Of a stretch of DNA of 64,000 bases, positions 1-9,052 are shown piece by piece (within the stretch, counting starts at the first letter, position 1; every line of letters begins with the position of its first letter). The stretch is from Paracidovorax avenae (GTDB lineage: Bacteria > Pseudomonadota > Gammaproteobacteria > Burkholderiales > Burkholderiaceae_C). The notes under the pieces are model-generated. The model worked only from the letters and a program-made list of their open reading frames with translations. It was not told where the DNA came from and made no database searches. Where the stretch lies: NCBI RefSeq assembly GCF_040892545.1, contig NZ_CP156079.1:3135501-3199500 (forward strand), given 5' to 3'. The translations under genes were made by a program, and so were the position numbers.

Positions 1-1167
1 GAGGCGCGGGTCCAGCAGCTCCAGGCGCAATGCCGCATGGTCCAGCCGCTGGGCCTGCCGGGCCACGCCCTGCGCCACGGCCTTGGGCAAACGGTCCGCC
101 AGGCCGTCCTGCCGCTGGGCGGACCGCTGGGCCGTCCAGGCCGCGCCGTGGCGCAACTGCTGCGCGAGGCGCGCGAGGCGCAGTTCCTGCCGCGCGACCA
201 GCCCCGAAGGACGTCCCAGGCGCTGGGCTGCCATGTCCAGCCGCTGGTGGCGCCCGTCGATCTGGCGCTGCAGGCTGTCCGAGAGGCGGCCGGCCAGCGC
301 GTCCATGCCCGCCAGCCAGGTGGCCTGGGGCTGCGCGACCAGTTCGGCCGCGGCCGTGGGAGTCGGGGCCCGCAGGTCGGCGCAGAAATCGGCGATGGTG
401 AAATCCGTCTCATGGCCCACACCGGACACCACCGGCACCGGGCTCTGCACCAGCGTGCGGGCGACCTGCTCGTCGTTGAAGGCCCACAGGTCCTCGATGG
501 AGCCGCCGCCGCGCACCAGCAGGATCACGTCCACCGGCGGATGCCCTTCGCCGTCGCCGGACGGTTCGGCCATGCGGTAGAGCGCACGCAGTGCGGCGCA
601 GATCGACGCCGGCGCGGCCGCCCCCTGCACCAGGGCCGGGGACAGCACCACGGGCAGGTGCGGGACACGCCGCCGCAGGGCGGTCACCACGTCGTGGAGC
701 GCGGCAGCGCCCGGCGAGGTGACGAGCCCGATCGAGCGGGGCATGACCGGCAGGCCGCGCTTGCGGGCGGAGTCGAAGAGGCCTTCCGACTCCAGCCGGG
801 CCTTGAGCCTCAGGAACTGCTCGAACAGCGCCCCCTGCCCGGCACGTTGCAGGCTCTCGACGATGAGCTGCAGGTCACCCCGGGCTTCGTAAACCGCCAG
901 CCGCCCCCGCAGCTCGACCATTTCCCCGTCCCGCGGGGTGCCGTTGAGCAGCATGGCTGCGCGGCGGAACATGGCGCAGCGGATCTGCCCCTGGCCGTCC
1001 TTGATGGAGAAGTAGCAATGACCGCTGGAGGCCCGCGAGAAGCCCGTGATCTCCCCGCGCACCGCGACAGGATTGAACCGCGCCTCCAGCGCATCAGCAA
1101 CGGCGCGGCACAGCGCCCCGACGTCCCAGATTCGCGGCGCCGTTGCTGGGTCCGGCCGCTCAAACAT
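1..1167 (-). CDS. xseA: Exodeoxyribonuclease VII large subunit, 3' end beyond window
   Basis: The large, catalytic subunit of exonuclease VII degrades single-stranded DNA to oligonucleotides in repair and recombination, together with XseB in the cytoplasm. The 389 codons present start at an ATG at 1167 (protein begins MFERPDPATAPRIWDVGALC). An N-terminal OB-fold spans roughly residues 10-110, including VRGEITGFSRASSGHCYFS. The catalytic domain follows, with the family motifs VRGGGSIEDLW near residue 217 and GVGHETD near residue 250. The family is about 450 residues long, so some 50-60 C-terminal residues lie left of base 1. The open frame has no stop in the window. It is divergent from exbB. 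Confidence 0.95.
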   Translation of the reverse strand, partial: MFERPDPATAPRIWDVGALCRAVADALEARFNPVAVRGEITGFSRASSGHCYFSIKDGQGQIRCAMFRRAAMLLNGTPRDGEMVELRGRLAVYEARGDLQLIVESLQRAGQGALFEQFLRLKARLESEGLFDSARKRGLPVMPRSIGLVTSPGAAALHDVVTALRRRVPHLPVVLSPALVQGAAAPASICAALRALYRMAEPSGDGEGHPPVDVILLVRGGGSIEDLWAFNDEQVARTLVQSPVPVVSGVGHETDFTIADFCADLRAPTPTAAAELVAQPQATWLAGMDALAGRLSDSLQRQIDGRHQRLDMAAQRLGRPSGLVARQELRLARLAQQLRHGAAWTAQRSAQRQDGLADRLPKAVAQGVARQAQRLDHAALRLELLDPRL

Positions 1168-1529
1168 CGGCGCCGCCGGGGTTTGCGGGGAGCACGCCCG
1201 CCCCAATAGTCCACAAGCCGCACGGAGCAGCGCAAGGGCTGGAAGCGTCGGCCGGATGTGCGCGCAAGCCACGAAATTCCGTGCAACCTGTTGATTTACA
1301 ACGATTTTTTGCTGCGCAATTTTTCATCAATCTGTCAAAGTCACGATTTGGCGCCATGTAGAAGGTGTTACACACCCGGTTGCCCACAAAGTTATCCACA
1401 GAAAATGTGGGTGGCTGTGAAAAACGACGCCGATGCGGCCGGTGAGCCCGGCCGATGCCTCCGCAGCCGCCGGACCGCCATGGCACTGGGCCATAATCGC
1501 GGACTGCTTCCATCTGCGCGGAGAGAGAA
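1168..1529. other. Divergent intergenic region between xseA and exbB
   Basis: These 362 bases hold no convincing gene. The part from about 1280 to 1400 is visibly more AT-rich than its surroundings and should contain the divergent promoters of xseA and exbB. It contains a perfect DnaA-box-like 9-mer (listed separately). Short open frames across it have no Shine-Dalgarno site or recognisable product. Confidence 0.6.
1392..1400 (+). promoter_or_regulatory. DnaA-box-like site TTATCCACA
   Basis: The sequence TTATCCACA matches the E. coli high-affinity DnaA box exactly. A weaker relative, TTGCCCACA, lies about a dozen bases to its left and another degenerate copy lies on the opposite strand just to its right. 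A single 9-mer can occur by chance, and no origin-associated gene (dnaA, dnaN, gyrB, parAB) is nearby, so this is at most a DnaA-responsive promoter element. Confidence 0.35.
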
Positions 1530-2156
1530 TTGCTGTCGATCATACAAGCCGCAGGCTGGCCGATCTGGCCCCTCATAGCCTGCTCCATCCTGGCGCTGGC
1601 ACTGGTGGCGGAGCGCTTCGTCGCCCTGAAAACCGCCAAGGTCGCCCCGCCGAAGCTGCTGGACGAGGCCATCTCCGTTTCCTCGCGTGGACTGCCCACG
1701 CCCGACGTGGTGAACCAGCTGTCGCAGAACTCCGCCCTGGGCGAAGTGCTGGCCAGCGGGCTGCGCACGCTCAACAGCCATCCCCAGAGCAGCGAGGCGG
1801 ATGTCCGGGCCGCCATGGAAGGCACGGGCCGCGCCGTGGCGCAGCGGCTCGAGAAGTACCTCAACGCCCTGGCCACCATCGCCTCGGCCGCTCCGCTGCT
1901 GGGCCTGCTCGGCACCGTGATCGGCATGATCGAGATCTTCGGCTCGCAAGGGTCGTCCGCCACGGGCCAGGGCAATCCGGCCCAGCTGGCGCACGGGATC
2001 TCCATCGCGCTCTACAACACCGCCTTCGGCCTGATCGTCGCCATCCCGACGCTGATCTTCTGGCGGTATTTCCGCAGCCGCGTGGACGCCTACCTGCTCA
2101 CGCTGGAGCTCGCCTCCGAGCAGTTCGTCCGCCATCTCCTGCGCCTGCGCAAGTGA
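1530..2156 (+). CDS. exbB: MotA/TolQ/ExbB proton channel family protein, TTG start
   Basis: This is a cytoplasmic-membrane proton-channel subunit that works with the ExbD-like partner encoded next to it. The pair converts proton-motive force into mechanical energy, for TonB-dependent outer-membrane transport or Tol-type envelope work. The 208-residue protein has predicted membrane segments at about 8-27, 117-139 and 157-179, the usual three-helix topology, and the family signature around PLLGLLGTVIGMI (residues 122-134). No ATG fits. A TTG at 1530 follows a GGAGAGA ribosome-binding site and gives the expected N-terminus, so TTG is chosen. Eight bases separate it from exbD, implying one transcript. 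Without TonB or TolA nearby, ExbB and TolQ cannot be told apart. Confidence 0.92.
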   Translation: MLSIIQAAGWPIWPLIACSILALALVAERFVALKTAKVAPPKLLDEAISVSSRGLPTPDVVNQLSQNSALGEVLASGLRTLNSHPQSSEADVRAAMEGTGRAVAQRLEKYLNALATIASAAPLLGLLGTVIGMIEIFGSQGSSATGQGNPAQLAHGISIALYNTAFGLIVAIPTLIFWRYFRSRVDAYLLTLELASEQFVRHLLRLRK

Positions 2157-2163
2157 GCGCGCG

Positions 2164-2589
2164 ATGAATTTCCGCCCCCGCCCCAAGGAAGAGCCGGAGA
2201 TCAACCTGATCCCGTTCATCGACGTGCTGCTCGTGATCCTCATCTTCCTGATGCTCTCGACCACGTACAGCAAGTTCACCGAACTGCAGCTCACGCTCCC
2301 GGTGGCGGATGCCGAGCAGCAGCGTGACCACCCCAGGGAAGTGATCGTCGCGGTGGCCGCCGACGGGCGTTATGCCGTCAACAAGGCCGCCGTGGAAGGC
2401 AAGGGCGTGGAAGCGATCGCGCAGGCCCTCGGGGCCGCCGCGCAGGCCGGGCGCGACAGCGTGGTGATCATCAGCGCCGACGCCAGCGCGCCCCACCAGG
2501 CCGTGATTTCCGTGATGGAAGCCGCGCGCCGCGTGGGCCTGTCGCAGATCACCTTCGCCACGCAATCGTCCGGCAGCGCGGGCCGCTGA
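2164..2589 (+). CDS. exbD: ExbD/TolR family biopolymer transport protein
   Basis: This is the partner of the ExbB-like protein just upstream. The 141-residue protein has a short cytoplasmic N-terminus, a single membrane helix at about residues 16-34 and a periplasmic domain. The helix carries the conserved proton-carrying aspartate (D20, in NLIPFIDVLLV). The ATG at 2164 lies seven bases after the exbB stop, and lpxK begins six bases after its own stop. The three genes therefore look co-transcribed, which is the usual arrangement in Burkholderiales. Confidence 0.94.
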   Translation: MNFRPRPKEEPEINLIPFIDVLLVILIFLMLSTTYSKFTELQLTLPVADAEQQRDHPREVIVAVAADGRYAVNKAAVEGKGVEAIAQALGAAAQAGRDSVVIISADASAPHQAVISVMEAARRVGLSQITFATQSSGSAGR

Positions 2590-2594
2590 CCCGC

Positions 2595-3647
2595 ATGGCG
2601 CAGCCACGCCGTGGCGGGCCGGCACCGCACGGGATGCCGTCCTCCTCGGCGGGAGGACTGCAGCGGGCATGGCGCCACCGCGGCGCGATCGCCTGGATGC
2701 TGGCGCCCGTTTCCCTCCTCTACGGCGCACTGGCCGGCATGCGCCGGCTGCTGTATGACCGGGGCGTTCTGCGGGCGGAGCGCATGCCGGTTCCCGTGGT
2801 CGTGGTGGGCAATGTCGTGGCCGGTGGCGCCGGCAAGACCCCCGTGACCCAGGCCGTCGTGCACGCGCTGCGGCAGCGCGGCTGGCATCCGGGCGTGGTG
2901 TCCCGGGGGTACGGGCGCAGCACTTCCGACTGCCGCGAGGTACTGGCGGACAGCAACGCCGCCGAGTCCGGTGACGAGCCGCTGCTGATCGTGCGCTCCA
3001 CTGGCGTGCCGGTATTCGTCGCGCCGCGCCGTGCGCAGGCGGCCCGCGCCCTGCTCGAGCGCCATCCGCGGACCGACGTGCTCGTCTGCGACGACGGCCT
3101 GCAGCACTGGGCGCTGGCGCGGGACGTGGAACTGTGCGTATTCAGCGAGGAAGGCATCGGCAACGGATGGCTGCTGCCCGCGGGTCCGCTGCGCGAGCGC
3201 TGGCCGCGGCATGTGGACGCCGTACTGCATGCGGGGCCGGCGCCGGAAGGGGCGGACCGCGCGCCCATGGGGGTGTTCGCCCTGCGGAGATCGCTGGCTT
3301 CCCATGCGGTGGACGCCAGCGGAGGCAAGACACCGCTGTCGCGCCTGCGCGGAGTGCCGGTGCACGCCGTGGCCGCGATCGCCCGGCCCGCCGCATTCTT
3401 CGCCATGCTGCGCGACCAAGGGCTGGCCCTGGAGAAGGCGAGCGCCCTGCCCGACCATGCCGACTTTTCGGATTGGCATGCGGCCACGCCACCCGGCATG
3501 CCGCTGGTCTGCACCGAGAAAGATGCCGCCAAGCTGTGGCGCACGCACCCCGAGGCGCTGGCGGTACCGCTGGTGGTGGACATCGCGCCGGCCTTCTTCG
3601 ACCGGCTGCATGCGCGGCTGCAGGCGCTGCGCCAGCCCTCGCTATGA
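2595..3647 (+). CDS. lpxK: Tetraacyldisaccharide 4'-kinase
   Basis: LpxK phosphorylates the 4' position of the lipid A disaccharide using ATP, a late essential step of lipid A synthesis at the inner face of the cytoplasmic membrane. The 350-residue protein has a membrane-associating N-terminus (about 33-46). The P-loop [14 protein letters not shown] lies at about 71-84 and the LpxK-typical DDGLQH lies at about residue 160. Length and motif order match the family. It sits between exbD and the Trm112-like gene, and kdsB (CMP-KDO synthesis) follows, so the operon combines envelope-lipid genes. Confidence 0.96.
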   Translation: MAQPRRGGPAPHGMPSSSAGGLQRAWRHRGAIAWMLAPVSLLYGALAGMRRLLYDRGVLRAERMPVPVVVVGNVVAGGAGKTPVTQAVVHALRQRGWHPGVVSRGYGRSTSDCREVLADSNAAESGDEPLLIVRSTGVPVFVAPRRAQAARALLERHPRTDVLVCDDGLQHWALARDVELCVFSEEGIGNGWLLPAGPLRERWPRHVDAVLHAGPAPEGADRAPMGVFALRRSLASHAVDASGGKTPLSRLRGVPVHAVAAIARPAAFFAMLRDQGLALEKASALPDHADFSDWHAATPPGMPLVCTEKDAAKLWRTHPEALAVPLVVDIAPAFFDRLHARLQALRQPSL

Positions 3648-3682
3648 TCGGGCTCCATTTTTCCGAACTTGCTTGCCACGCC

Positions 3683-3865
3683 ATGGATCCCAAACTGCTC
3701 GAACTGCTGGTCTGCCCGGTCACCAAAGGTCCCCTGACCTACGACCGCGAGCGCGACGAACTGGTGTCGCGCAGCGCACGCCTCGCGTACCCGGTGCGCG
3801 ACGGCATTCCGGTCCTCCTGGAAACCGAGGCCCGCACGCTGACCGACGCGGAGCTGGAGGCGTGA
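3683..3865 (+). CDS. Trm112 family protein
   Basis: This 60-residue protein of the Trm112/UPF0434 family begins [18 protein letters not shown]. The bacterial members usually sit between lpxK and kdsB, as here. In eukaryotes and archaea Trm112 is a small zinc-binding activator of methyltransferases. This copy keeps only one cysteine (C11), so zinc binding is not supported, and the bacterial function is not settled. Its TGA stop overlaps the GTG start of kdsB (GTGA), implying translational coupling. It is hidden inside a longer open frame starting at 3134 that is a shadow of lpxK. Confidence 0.88.
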   Translation: MDPKLLELLVCPVTKGPLTYDRERDELVSRSARLAYPVRDGIPVLLETEARTLTDAELEA

Positions 3866-4653
3866 GCGGCCCGGCCGCGTCCGCAGGCTTCACCGTCCTG
3901 ATTCCCGCCCGGCTGGCATCGACCCGACTGCCCGACAAGCCGCTGGCGGATATCGGCGGCGTCCCGATGGTCGTGCGGGTGGCGCAGCAGGCCGCCCGCA
4001 GCGCGGCCGCCCGCGTGGTCGTGGCGGCCGACCACCCCCGCATCCTGGAAGCCTGTGCGGCGCACGGGGTGCAGGCCGTCGCGACGCGCGCGGACCATCC
4101 CAGCGGCAGCGACCGGCTGGCCGAAGCCTGCATGCTGCTCGGGCTGGCCGACGACGACGTGGTGGTGAACGTGCAGGGCGACGAGCCGCTGATCGCACCG
4201 GCCCTCATCGACGCGGTCGCCAGCCTGTTGCCGGCCCGCCCCGAAGCGGACATGGGCACGGCAGCGCATGCCATCCATGCGCTGGAGGACTTCGCCAATC
4301 CCAACGTGGTGAAAGTGGTGCTCGACGCCCGCGGCCTCGCGCACTATTTCAGCCGGGCACCGATTCCGCATGCGCGCGGCCACGCGGACACGGCATGGTG
4401 GCAGGGCGGGCTCGCGGGCGTGCCTGCGGGCTTTGCGCCGCTGCGCCATATCGGCATCTACAGCTACCGGGCAGCTTTCGTGCGGGCGTTTTCCGCGCTG
4501 CCGCCGGCCCCCACGGAAGCCCTGGAAGCGCTGGAGCAATTGCGCGCCCTGTGGCACGGACACCGCATTGCAGTGCATGTGGCGGACACCGCGCCAGGGC
4601 CGGGCGTGGACACGCCGGAAGACCTCGAACGGGTGCGCTCGCTGCTGCGCTGA
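3862..4653 (+). CDS. kdsB: 3-deoxy-manno-octulosonate cytidylyltransferase, GTG start
   Basis: KdsB activates KDO with CTP to give CMP-KDO, the donor for the inner core of lipopolysaccharide. The 263-residue product has the nucleotidyltransferase N-terminus [20 protein letters not shown] at about residues 12-31, the family element [11 protein letters not shown] at about 77-87 and the conserved VNVQGDEP around residue 100. The start was taken as the GTG at 3862 because it overlaps the upstream stop (GTGA) and gives the normal family length. The open frame extends far upstream but that part is a shadow of lpxK. Confidence 0.95.
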   Translation: MSGPAASAGFTVLIPARLASTRLPDKPLADIGGVPMVVRVAQQAARSAAARVVVAADHPRILEACAAHGVQAVATRADHPSGSDRLAEACMLLGLADDDVVVNVQGDEPLIAPALIDAVASLLPARPEADMGTAAHAIHALEDFANPNVVKVVLDARGLAHYFSRAPIPHARGHADTAWWQGGLAGVPAGFAPLRHIGIYSYRAAFVRAFSALPPAPTEALEALEQLRALWHGHRIAVHVADTAPGPGVDTPEDLERVRSLLR

Positions 4654-4799
4654 AACCGCACGCCGCATGCCGTCACGATGGTGTCGCGGCTGTCAGGCTG
4701 ACGGAAGGACCCGCATGCTATCCTTGCCCGCGATTGAAGCGCCACCCCGGGCCTACGGCAAGCCCCGGGCTTCCGGCGCTGGCTGATTTCAACACTTAG

Positions 4800-5465
<666 letters not shown>

Positions 5466-5505
5466 GCGCCTGGCACAGGACCGGCGCCTGGCCGGCCCGT
5501 GATCG

Positions 5506-5533
5506 ACGCCGCCCTCCGGGCGGCGTTTTCGTT
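5506..5533 (+). terminator. Intrinsic terminator of adk
   Basis: A perfect 9-bp stem, ACGCCGCCC / GGGCGGCGT, with a three-base TCC loop is followed by TTTCGTTT. It lies 40 bases after the adk stop and directly before the IS481 insertion site, so the insertion did not break the upstream transcription unit. Confidence 0.85.
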
Positions 5534-5554
5534 TCCGGGCCGGGGGCGCCCTAG

Positions 5555-6584
5555 GTGTGATGTCTCAATAGGTTGTTCATCCAGGCCCGACCTGGGAAGC
5601 TGTGGTTACCAAGCCCCAGCAACTCAGTACAGGACACCGGATGAACAGTCATAAGCATGCGCGATTGACCCGCGCAGGTCGAGCCCTTCTGGTCGACAGA
5701 GTGCTCCAGCAGAACTGGACGATGCGCCAGGCCAGCGAAGCCGCAGGCGTGAGCCTGCGCACCGGCTACAAGTGGATGGCCCGCTTTCGCAACGAAGGCC
5801 CCGATGGCTTGCTCGACCGCAGCTCCCGCCCGCACCGCAGCCCCCAAGCCTGCCCACCCGAGCAGGTCCAATTGTTCGAACAGCAGCGCCGCCAGCGCTT
5901 GCCCCTTTGGCGCATCGCCCGTGAGACCGGCCGCAGTCTGGCGACCGTAGCGCGCCACATGGACCGCATCGGCCTGAGCCGGTTCGCATCGCTGGAGCCA
6001 CCGCAGCCCGTGCGTCGCTACGAGCGCGCCAGCCCGGGCGAACTGCTGCACATCGACACCAAGCGGCTCGGCCGCATCCACGGCGTGGGCCACCGCATCA
6101 CCGGCGACCAAACCCAGAACCGCAACCGTGGCATCGGTTGGGATGCGGTGCATCTGGCCATCGACGACCACTCCCGCGTGTCCTTCGCCCAGGTCCTGGC
6201 CGACGAGACAGCGCTGAGTTGCGTGCAGTTCCTGCGAGACGCGGTGGCCTACTACGCCAACATCGGCGTACGCATCGAGCGCGTCATGACCGACAACGGC
6301 TCTGGCTACAAAAACGCCTTCCGCGCGGCCTGCGAGGAATTGGGTATCCGCCACATCCGCACGCGGCCCTATACGCCCAAGACCAACGGCAAGGCCGAGC
6401 GATTCGTACAGACCAGCCTGCGGGAGTGGGCCTATGCCAGACCCTACGAAAGCTCAGCCCAACGCACGGCTGCCCTGCAGCCCTTCATTGACGGCTACAA
6501 CTGGTGCCGGCCACACTCCGCGCTCGGCCATCAGCCTCCCATCACACGCATTCCGGGTGTGAACAACCTCGTGAGACTCAACAC
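5555..6584 (+). mobile_element. IS481-family insertion sequence, about 1030 bp
   Basis: The element is bounded by imperfect inverted repeats: the left end reads GTGTGATGTCTCAATAGG, the right end read on the other strand GTGTTGAGTCTCACGAGG, and both continue GTTGTTCA. It is flanked by CTAG at 5551-5554 and 6585-6588. The Bordetella IS481 is known to target NCTAGN, so the CTAG pair is read as the target duplication. If the flanking base is counted, the two six-base copies differ at the last position (CCTAGG and CCTAGA). The element carries one transposase gene and nothing else. Confidence 0.9.
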
Positions 6585-6588
6585 CTAG
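5641..6588 (+). CDS. IS481 family transposase (DDE)
   Basis: This 315-residue transposase catalyses cut-and-insert movement of the surrounding element. An N-terminal helix-turn-helix region (about residues 12-60, with QASEAAGVSLRTGYKWMARF) is followed by an RNase H-fold catalytic core. The apparent DDE triad is D139 (HIDTKRLGR), D218 (VMTDNGSGY) and E253 (TNGKAERFVQ). The ATG at 5641 was chosen over a GTG at 5602 because MNSHKHARLT is the usual family N-terminus and an AGGA lies upstream. The TAG stop is not in the element itself but is formed by the flanking CTAG target copy. The gene looks intact, so the element may still be active. Confidence 0.93.
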   Translation: MNSHKHARLTRAGRALLVDRVLQQNWTMRQASEAAGVSLRTGYKWMARFRNEGPDGLLDRSSRPHRSPQACPPEQVQLFEQQRRQRLPLWRIARETGRSLATVARHMDRIGLSRFASLEPPQPVRRYERASPGELLHIDTKRLGRIHGVGHRITGDQTQNRNRGIGWDAVHLAIDDHSRVSFAQVLADETALSCVQFLRDAVAYYANIGVRIERVMTDNGSGYKNAFRAACEELGIRHIRTRPYTPKTNGKAERFVQTSLREWAYARPYESSAQRTAALQPFIDGYNWCRPHSALGHQPPITRIPGVNNLVRLNT

Positions 6589-7571
6589 ACCCGTGGCTGC
6601 GCCAGCCGCTCCAGCAGCAGTTCCACCCGCGCCTTCACCACGCTCAGCCCCTGCGCGGCGGGCAGCGTGTCGCCAGGACGGGGCAGCAGTTGGCCCAGGG
6701 GGCACCGCGTGGCCACCCGCACGGCCACGCCAGCGGCCTGTGCCCGCTCCAGGGCTGCCTGCAGCCGGTGGTGCAGCGTGCCGTTGCCGGTGGCGGCCAC
6801 GGCCAGGCCGTGCACCCCGTCGGCCACCAGCAGATCCACAACGCGTCCGGTCGCGCCCGCATGCGACAGCACGACTTCGACGCGCGGCCACTCCGCGCCG
6901 CTGCGCAGCGCCTTCAGCGCCGCGGCAGCTTCGGCCGATGATCCGGAGGATTCCGCCGCGGGCCAGCCGGCGGCGAGCCGCACGCGCCCCTCCTCCACCC
7001 AGCCCAGGGGGCCCGCCTCGCCGGACGCGAAGGCATTCAGCCGGTAAGGATGCACCTTCTGTACCCGCTGCGCCCCGTGCACCTCCCCGGCGGCCACTGC
7101 CACGACCCCGCGCGCGCCCGGCGTGGCGGCCACGGCGACGGCGTCGAGCAGGTTCTGCGGTCCATCGGGCGCCAGCGCGGTGGCCGGGCGCATCGCAGAG
7201 ACGAGCACCACGGGCTTGTCCCGCGCTCCCGCGAGCACGCGGTGGAGAAACCATGCGGTCTCCTCGAGGGTATCGGTGCCGTGCGTGACCACCACGGCAC
7301 ACACACCGGGATCCGCCAGTGCATCCTCGCAGCGCAGGGCCAGCGCACGCCATACGGCCCCGTCCATGTCCTTGCTGTCGATCTGCGCGACCTGTTCAGC
7401 CTCCAGCCGCGCGCCGCCGGCGGCGCGCGCCAGTCCGGGCACTGCTGCCAGCAACTGGTCGATGCCGACCTGCGCGGCGGTGTAGCCGATGTTGTCTTCC
7501 GCGTTTCCGGCCGTACCGGCGATGGTTCCACCGGTGCCCAGCACCAGGATTTTTCCTGCAACCACTTGCAT
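6585..7571 (-). CDS. ansA: Asparaginase
   Basis: It hydrolyses L-asparagine to aspartate and ammonia. The 328-residue protein has both threonine motifs of the bacterial asparaginase family: LGTGGTIAG at residues 11-19 (T13 is the likely nucleophile) and VTHGTDTLEET at about 95-105 (T99, D100). No signal peptide is visible, suggesting a cytoplasmic enzyme. An in-frame extension upstream of the ATG at 7571 crosses the lexA promoter and is rejected. The TAG stop lies within the CTAG now duplicated by the IS481 insertion, so the reading frame is preserved. An SOS box lies 13 bases upstream of the start codon. Confidence 0.93.
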   Translation of the reverse strand: MQVVAGKILVLGTGGTIAGTAGNAEDNIGYTAAQVGIDQLLAAVPGLARAAGGARLEAEQVAQIDSKDMDGAVWRALALRCEDALADPGVCAVVVTHGTDTLEETAWFLHRVLAGARDKPVVLVSAMRPATALAPDGPQNLLDAVAVAATPGARGVVAVAAGEVHGAQRVQKVHPYRLNAFASGEAGPLGWVEEGRVRLAAGWPAAESSGSSAEAAAALKALRSGAEWPRVEVVLSHAGATGRVVDLLVADGVHGLAVAATGNGTLHHRLQAALERAQAAGVAVRVATRCPLGQLLPRPGDTLPAAQGLSVVKARVELLLERLAQPRV

Positions 7572-7583
7572 TGCCTTTGAAAA

Positions 7584-7599
7584 CTGTTTAAAAATACAG
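7584..7599. promoter_or_regulatory. LexA binding site (SOS box)
   Basis: CTGTTTAAAAATACAG fits the proteobacterial SOS consensus CTGT-N8-ACAG exactly, with an AT-rich centre. It lies 78 bases upstream of the lexA start and 13 bases upstream of the divergent ansA start, as expected for lexA autoregulation. Its place in the ansA leader implies that LexA could repress ansA as well. Confidence 0.9.
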
Positions 7600-7676
7600 T
7601 GACTGGATCGATCCACAGGTGAATCGATCCGCCCAGCGCCCGTCCGGCGCGATCTTCCTTCACTGGAGTGCCCCGC

Positions 7677-8351
7677 ATGCTCGACAGCCCCAAGCTCACT
7701 GCCCGCCAACAGCAGATCCTGGATCTCATCCAGACCGCCATTGCACGCACCGGAGCGCCCCCCACCCGGGCGGAAATCGCCGCGGAGTTCGGCTTCAAGT
7801 CCGCCAATGCGGCCGAAGAGCACCTGCAGGCACTGGCACGCAAGGGCGTCATCGAACTGGTGAGCGGCACGTCGCGTGGCATCCGGCTGCGCGGCGAGGC
7901 CGTGCGGTCCATCAATGCGGCCCGCGGCACCCAGTTCCACCTGCCCATTCCCGGCATCTCGCAACTCATGCTGCCGCTCATCGGCCGCGTCGCCGCAGGT
8001 TCACCGATTCTCGCCGAGGAACACGTGGACCAGACCTACAGCGTGGAAGGCAGCCTCTTCCAGCACAAGCCCGACTACCTGCTCAAGGTCCGGGGCATGT
8101 CCATGCGCGATGCCGGCATCATGGATGGCGACCTGCTCGCCGTGCAGTCCACCCGCGAGGCGCGCAATGGCCAGATCATCGTCGCCCGCCTGGGTGACGA
8201 AGTCACCGTCAAGCGGCTGCGGCGCACCGCGGGTGCCATCGAGCTGCTGCCCGAGAACCCCGACTATCCCATCATCACCGTGCAGCCCGGCGAATCGTTC
8301 GAGATCGAGGGGCTGGCCGTAGGCCTCATCCGCAACACCATGCTGATGTAG
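7677..8351 (+). CDS. lexA: Transcriptional repressor LexA
   Basis: LexA represses the SOS regulon and cleaves itself when RecA filaments form on damaged DNA. The 224-residue protein has a winged helix-turn-helix (residues 1-70, with [21 protein letters not shown]). The self-cleavage site is A107-G108 and the Ser-Lys catalytic pair is S142 (RGMSMRDAG) and K179 (EVTVKRL). It is slightly longer than the E. coli protein (202), with the extra residues in the linker. The start is the ATG at 7677, preceded by GGAG, rather than an in-frame GTG three codons earlier. The consensus SOS box upstream indicates autoregulation. Confidence 0.97.
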   Translation: MLDSPKLTARQQQILDLIQTAIARTGAPPTRAEIAAEFGFKSANAAEEHLQALARKGVIELVSGTSRGIRLRGEAVRSINAARGTQFHLPIPGISQLMLPLIGRVAAGSPILAEEHVDQTYSVEGSLFQHKPDYLLKVRGMSMRDAGIMDGDLLAVQSTREARNGQIIVARLGDEVTVKRLRRTAGAIELLPENPDYPIITVQPGESFEIEGLAVGLIRNTMLM

Positions 8352-8539
8352 CCGGCTGCGGGCCGTCCGGCGCATGGCGCCGGAGCACGGTTCGCGCCCT
8401 GTTTCCCCGTTTGGCGTTGCCCAGGTGGCGGGCGTCTGGCTTTCCTCTTCGTGTGGATGGTCAACCCTGCGGCATCGCCCTGCCCGTCTAAAGCCAATCC
8501 TGCCAGTGTTCAACCCATTCTGACCGCTGGAGTTTTTCC

Positions 8540-9019
8540 ATGGCAAAGGCTTTGCTCGATCTCGCCACCCTCTCGTCCTGCCTGCAGCCGCTGCACGGCC
8601 TCGTCCGCTGGCTGCGGGGCACTTCCTCGGGGAATGCGTCCGTCCGCCCCGCCACACGTTCGCGCTGGCCGGATTGTCCGGCCCACGGTCGCGGGGCATC
8701 CGACACGTCCACGGCCGACCACCACCCCTCCGACGGCCCGCCAGCCGCTACGGTCCATGGCAGCGCAAAGGCGGGTGCTGCCGCATCCGTGGCACTGCCT
8801 GCAGATGCCTCCACCGCAATGCACTCGATCACGGTGGAGCGCCCCGCGCGCGCGCCGGCCGGCAGCCAGCGCACCTGCGCGGCGCGGGTGCCGGGCGCAG
8901 TGCGGGTGGTGCAGCGCCGGCGGGCGGGTACGCCGGAGCGCTTCGTGATCTCCGGACGCATGGCCGATGTGCGGGCGGAACTGGAGCGCTGGGCCGCCGC
9001 GGAAGCCGTGCTGCAATGA
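8540..9019 (+). CDS. Hypothetical protein downstream of lexA
   Basis: This 159-residue protein is not recognised. The N-terminus (MAKALLDLATLSSCLQPLHG) is hydrophobic and helical. The middle, about 30-105, is low-complexity and rich in Ala, Ser and Pro, probably disordered. The last 35 residues (TPERFVISGRMADVRAELER) look like a compact conserved domain. A GGAG lies eight bases before the ATG. It sits 188 bases after lexA on the same strand, the place where some proteobacteria keep a LexA-controlled division inhibitor. No SulA motif is visible and no SOS box lies in the gap. A real gene is likely, but its function is unknown. Confidence 0.6.
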   Translation: MAKALLDLATLSSCLQPLHGLVRWLRGTSSGNASVRPATRSRWPDCPAHGRGASDTSTADHHPSDGPPAATVHGSAKAGAAASVALPADASTAMHSITVERPARAPAGSQRTCAARVPGAVRVVQRRRAGTPERFVISGRMADVRAELERWAAAEAVLQ

Positions 9020-9052
9020 TCTGCAGCGCGCGGCACCCGGCCGCCCGCCGCG

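Noticed and set aside
5602..5640. Longer start for the transposase at GTG 5602
   Set aside because: The extra 13 residues would read through the region near the left inverted repeat and are not part of IS481 transposases; the ATG at 5641 has a ribosome-binding site.
7571..7964. N-terminal extension of the asparaginase across the lexA promoter
   Set aside because: The extension overlaps the SOS box and the lexA coding region, and asparaginase starts next to its TGGTIA motif.
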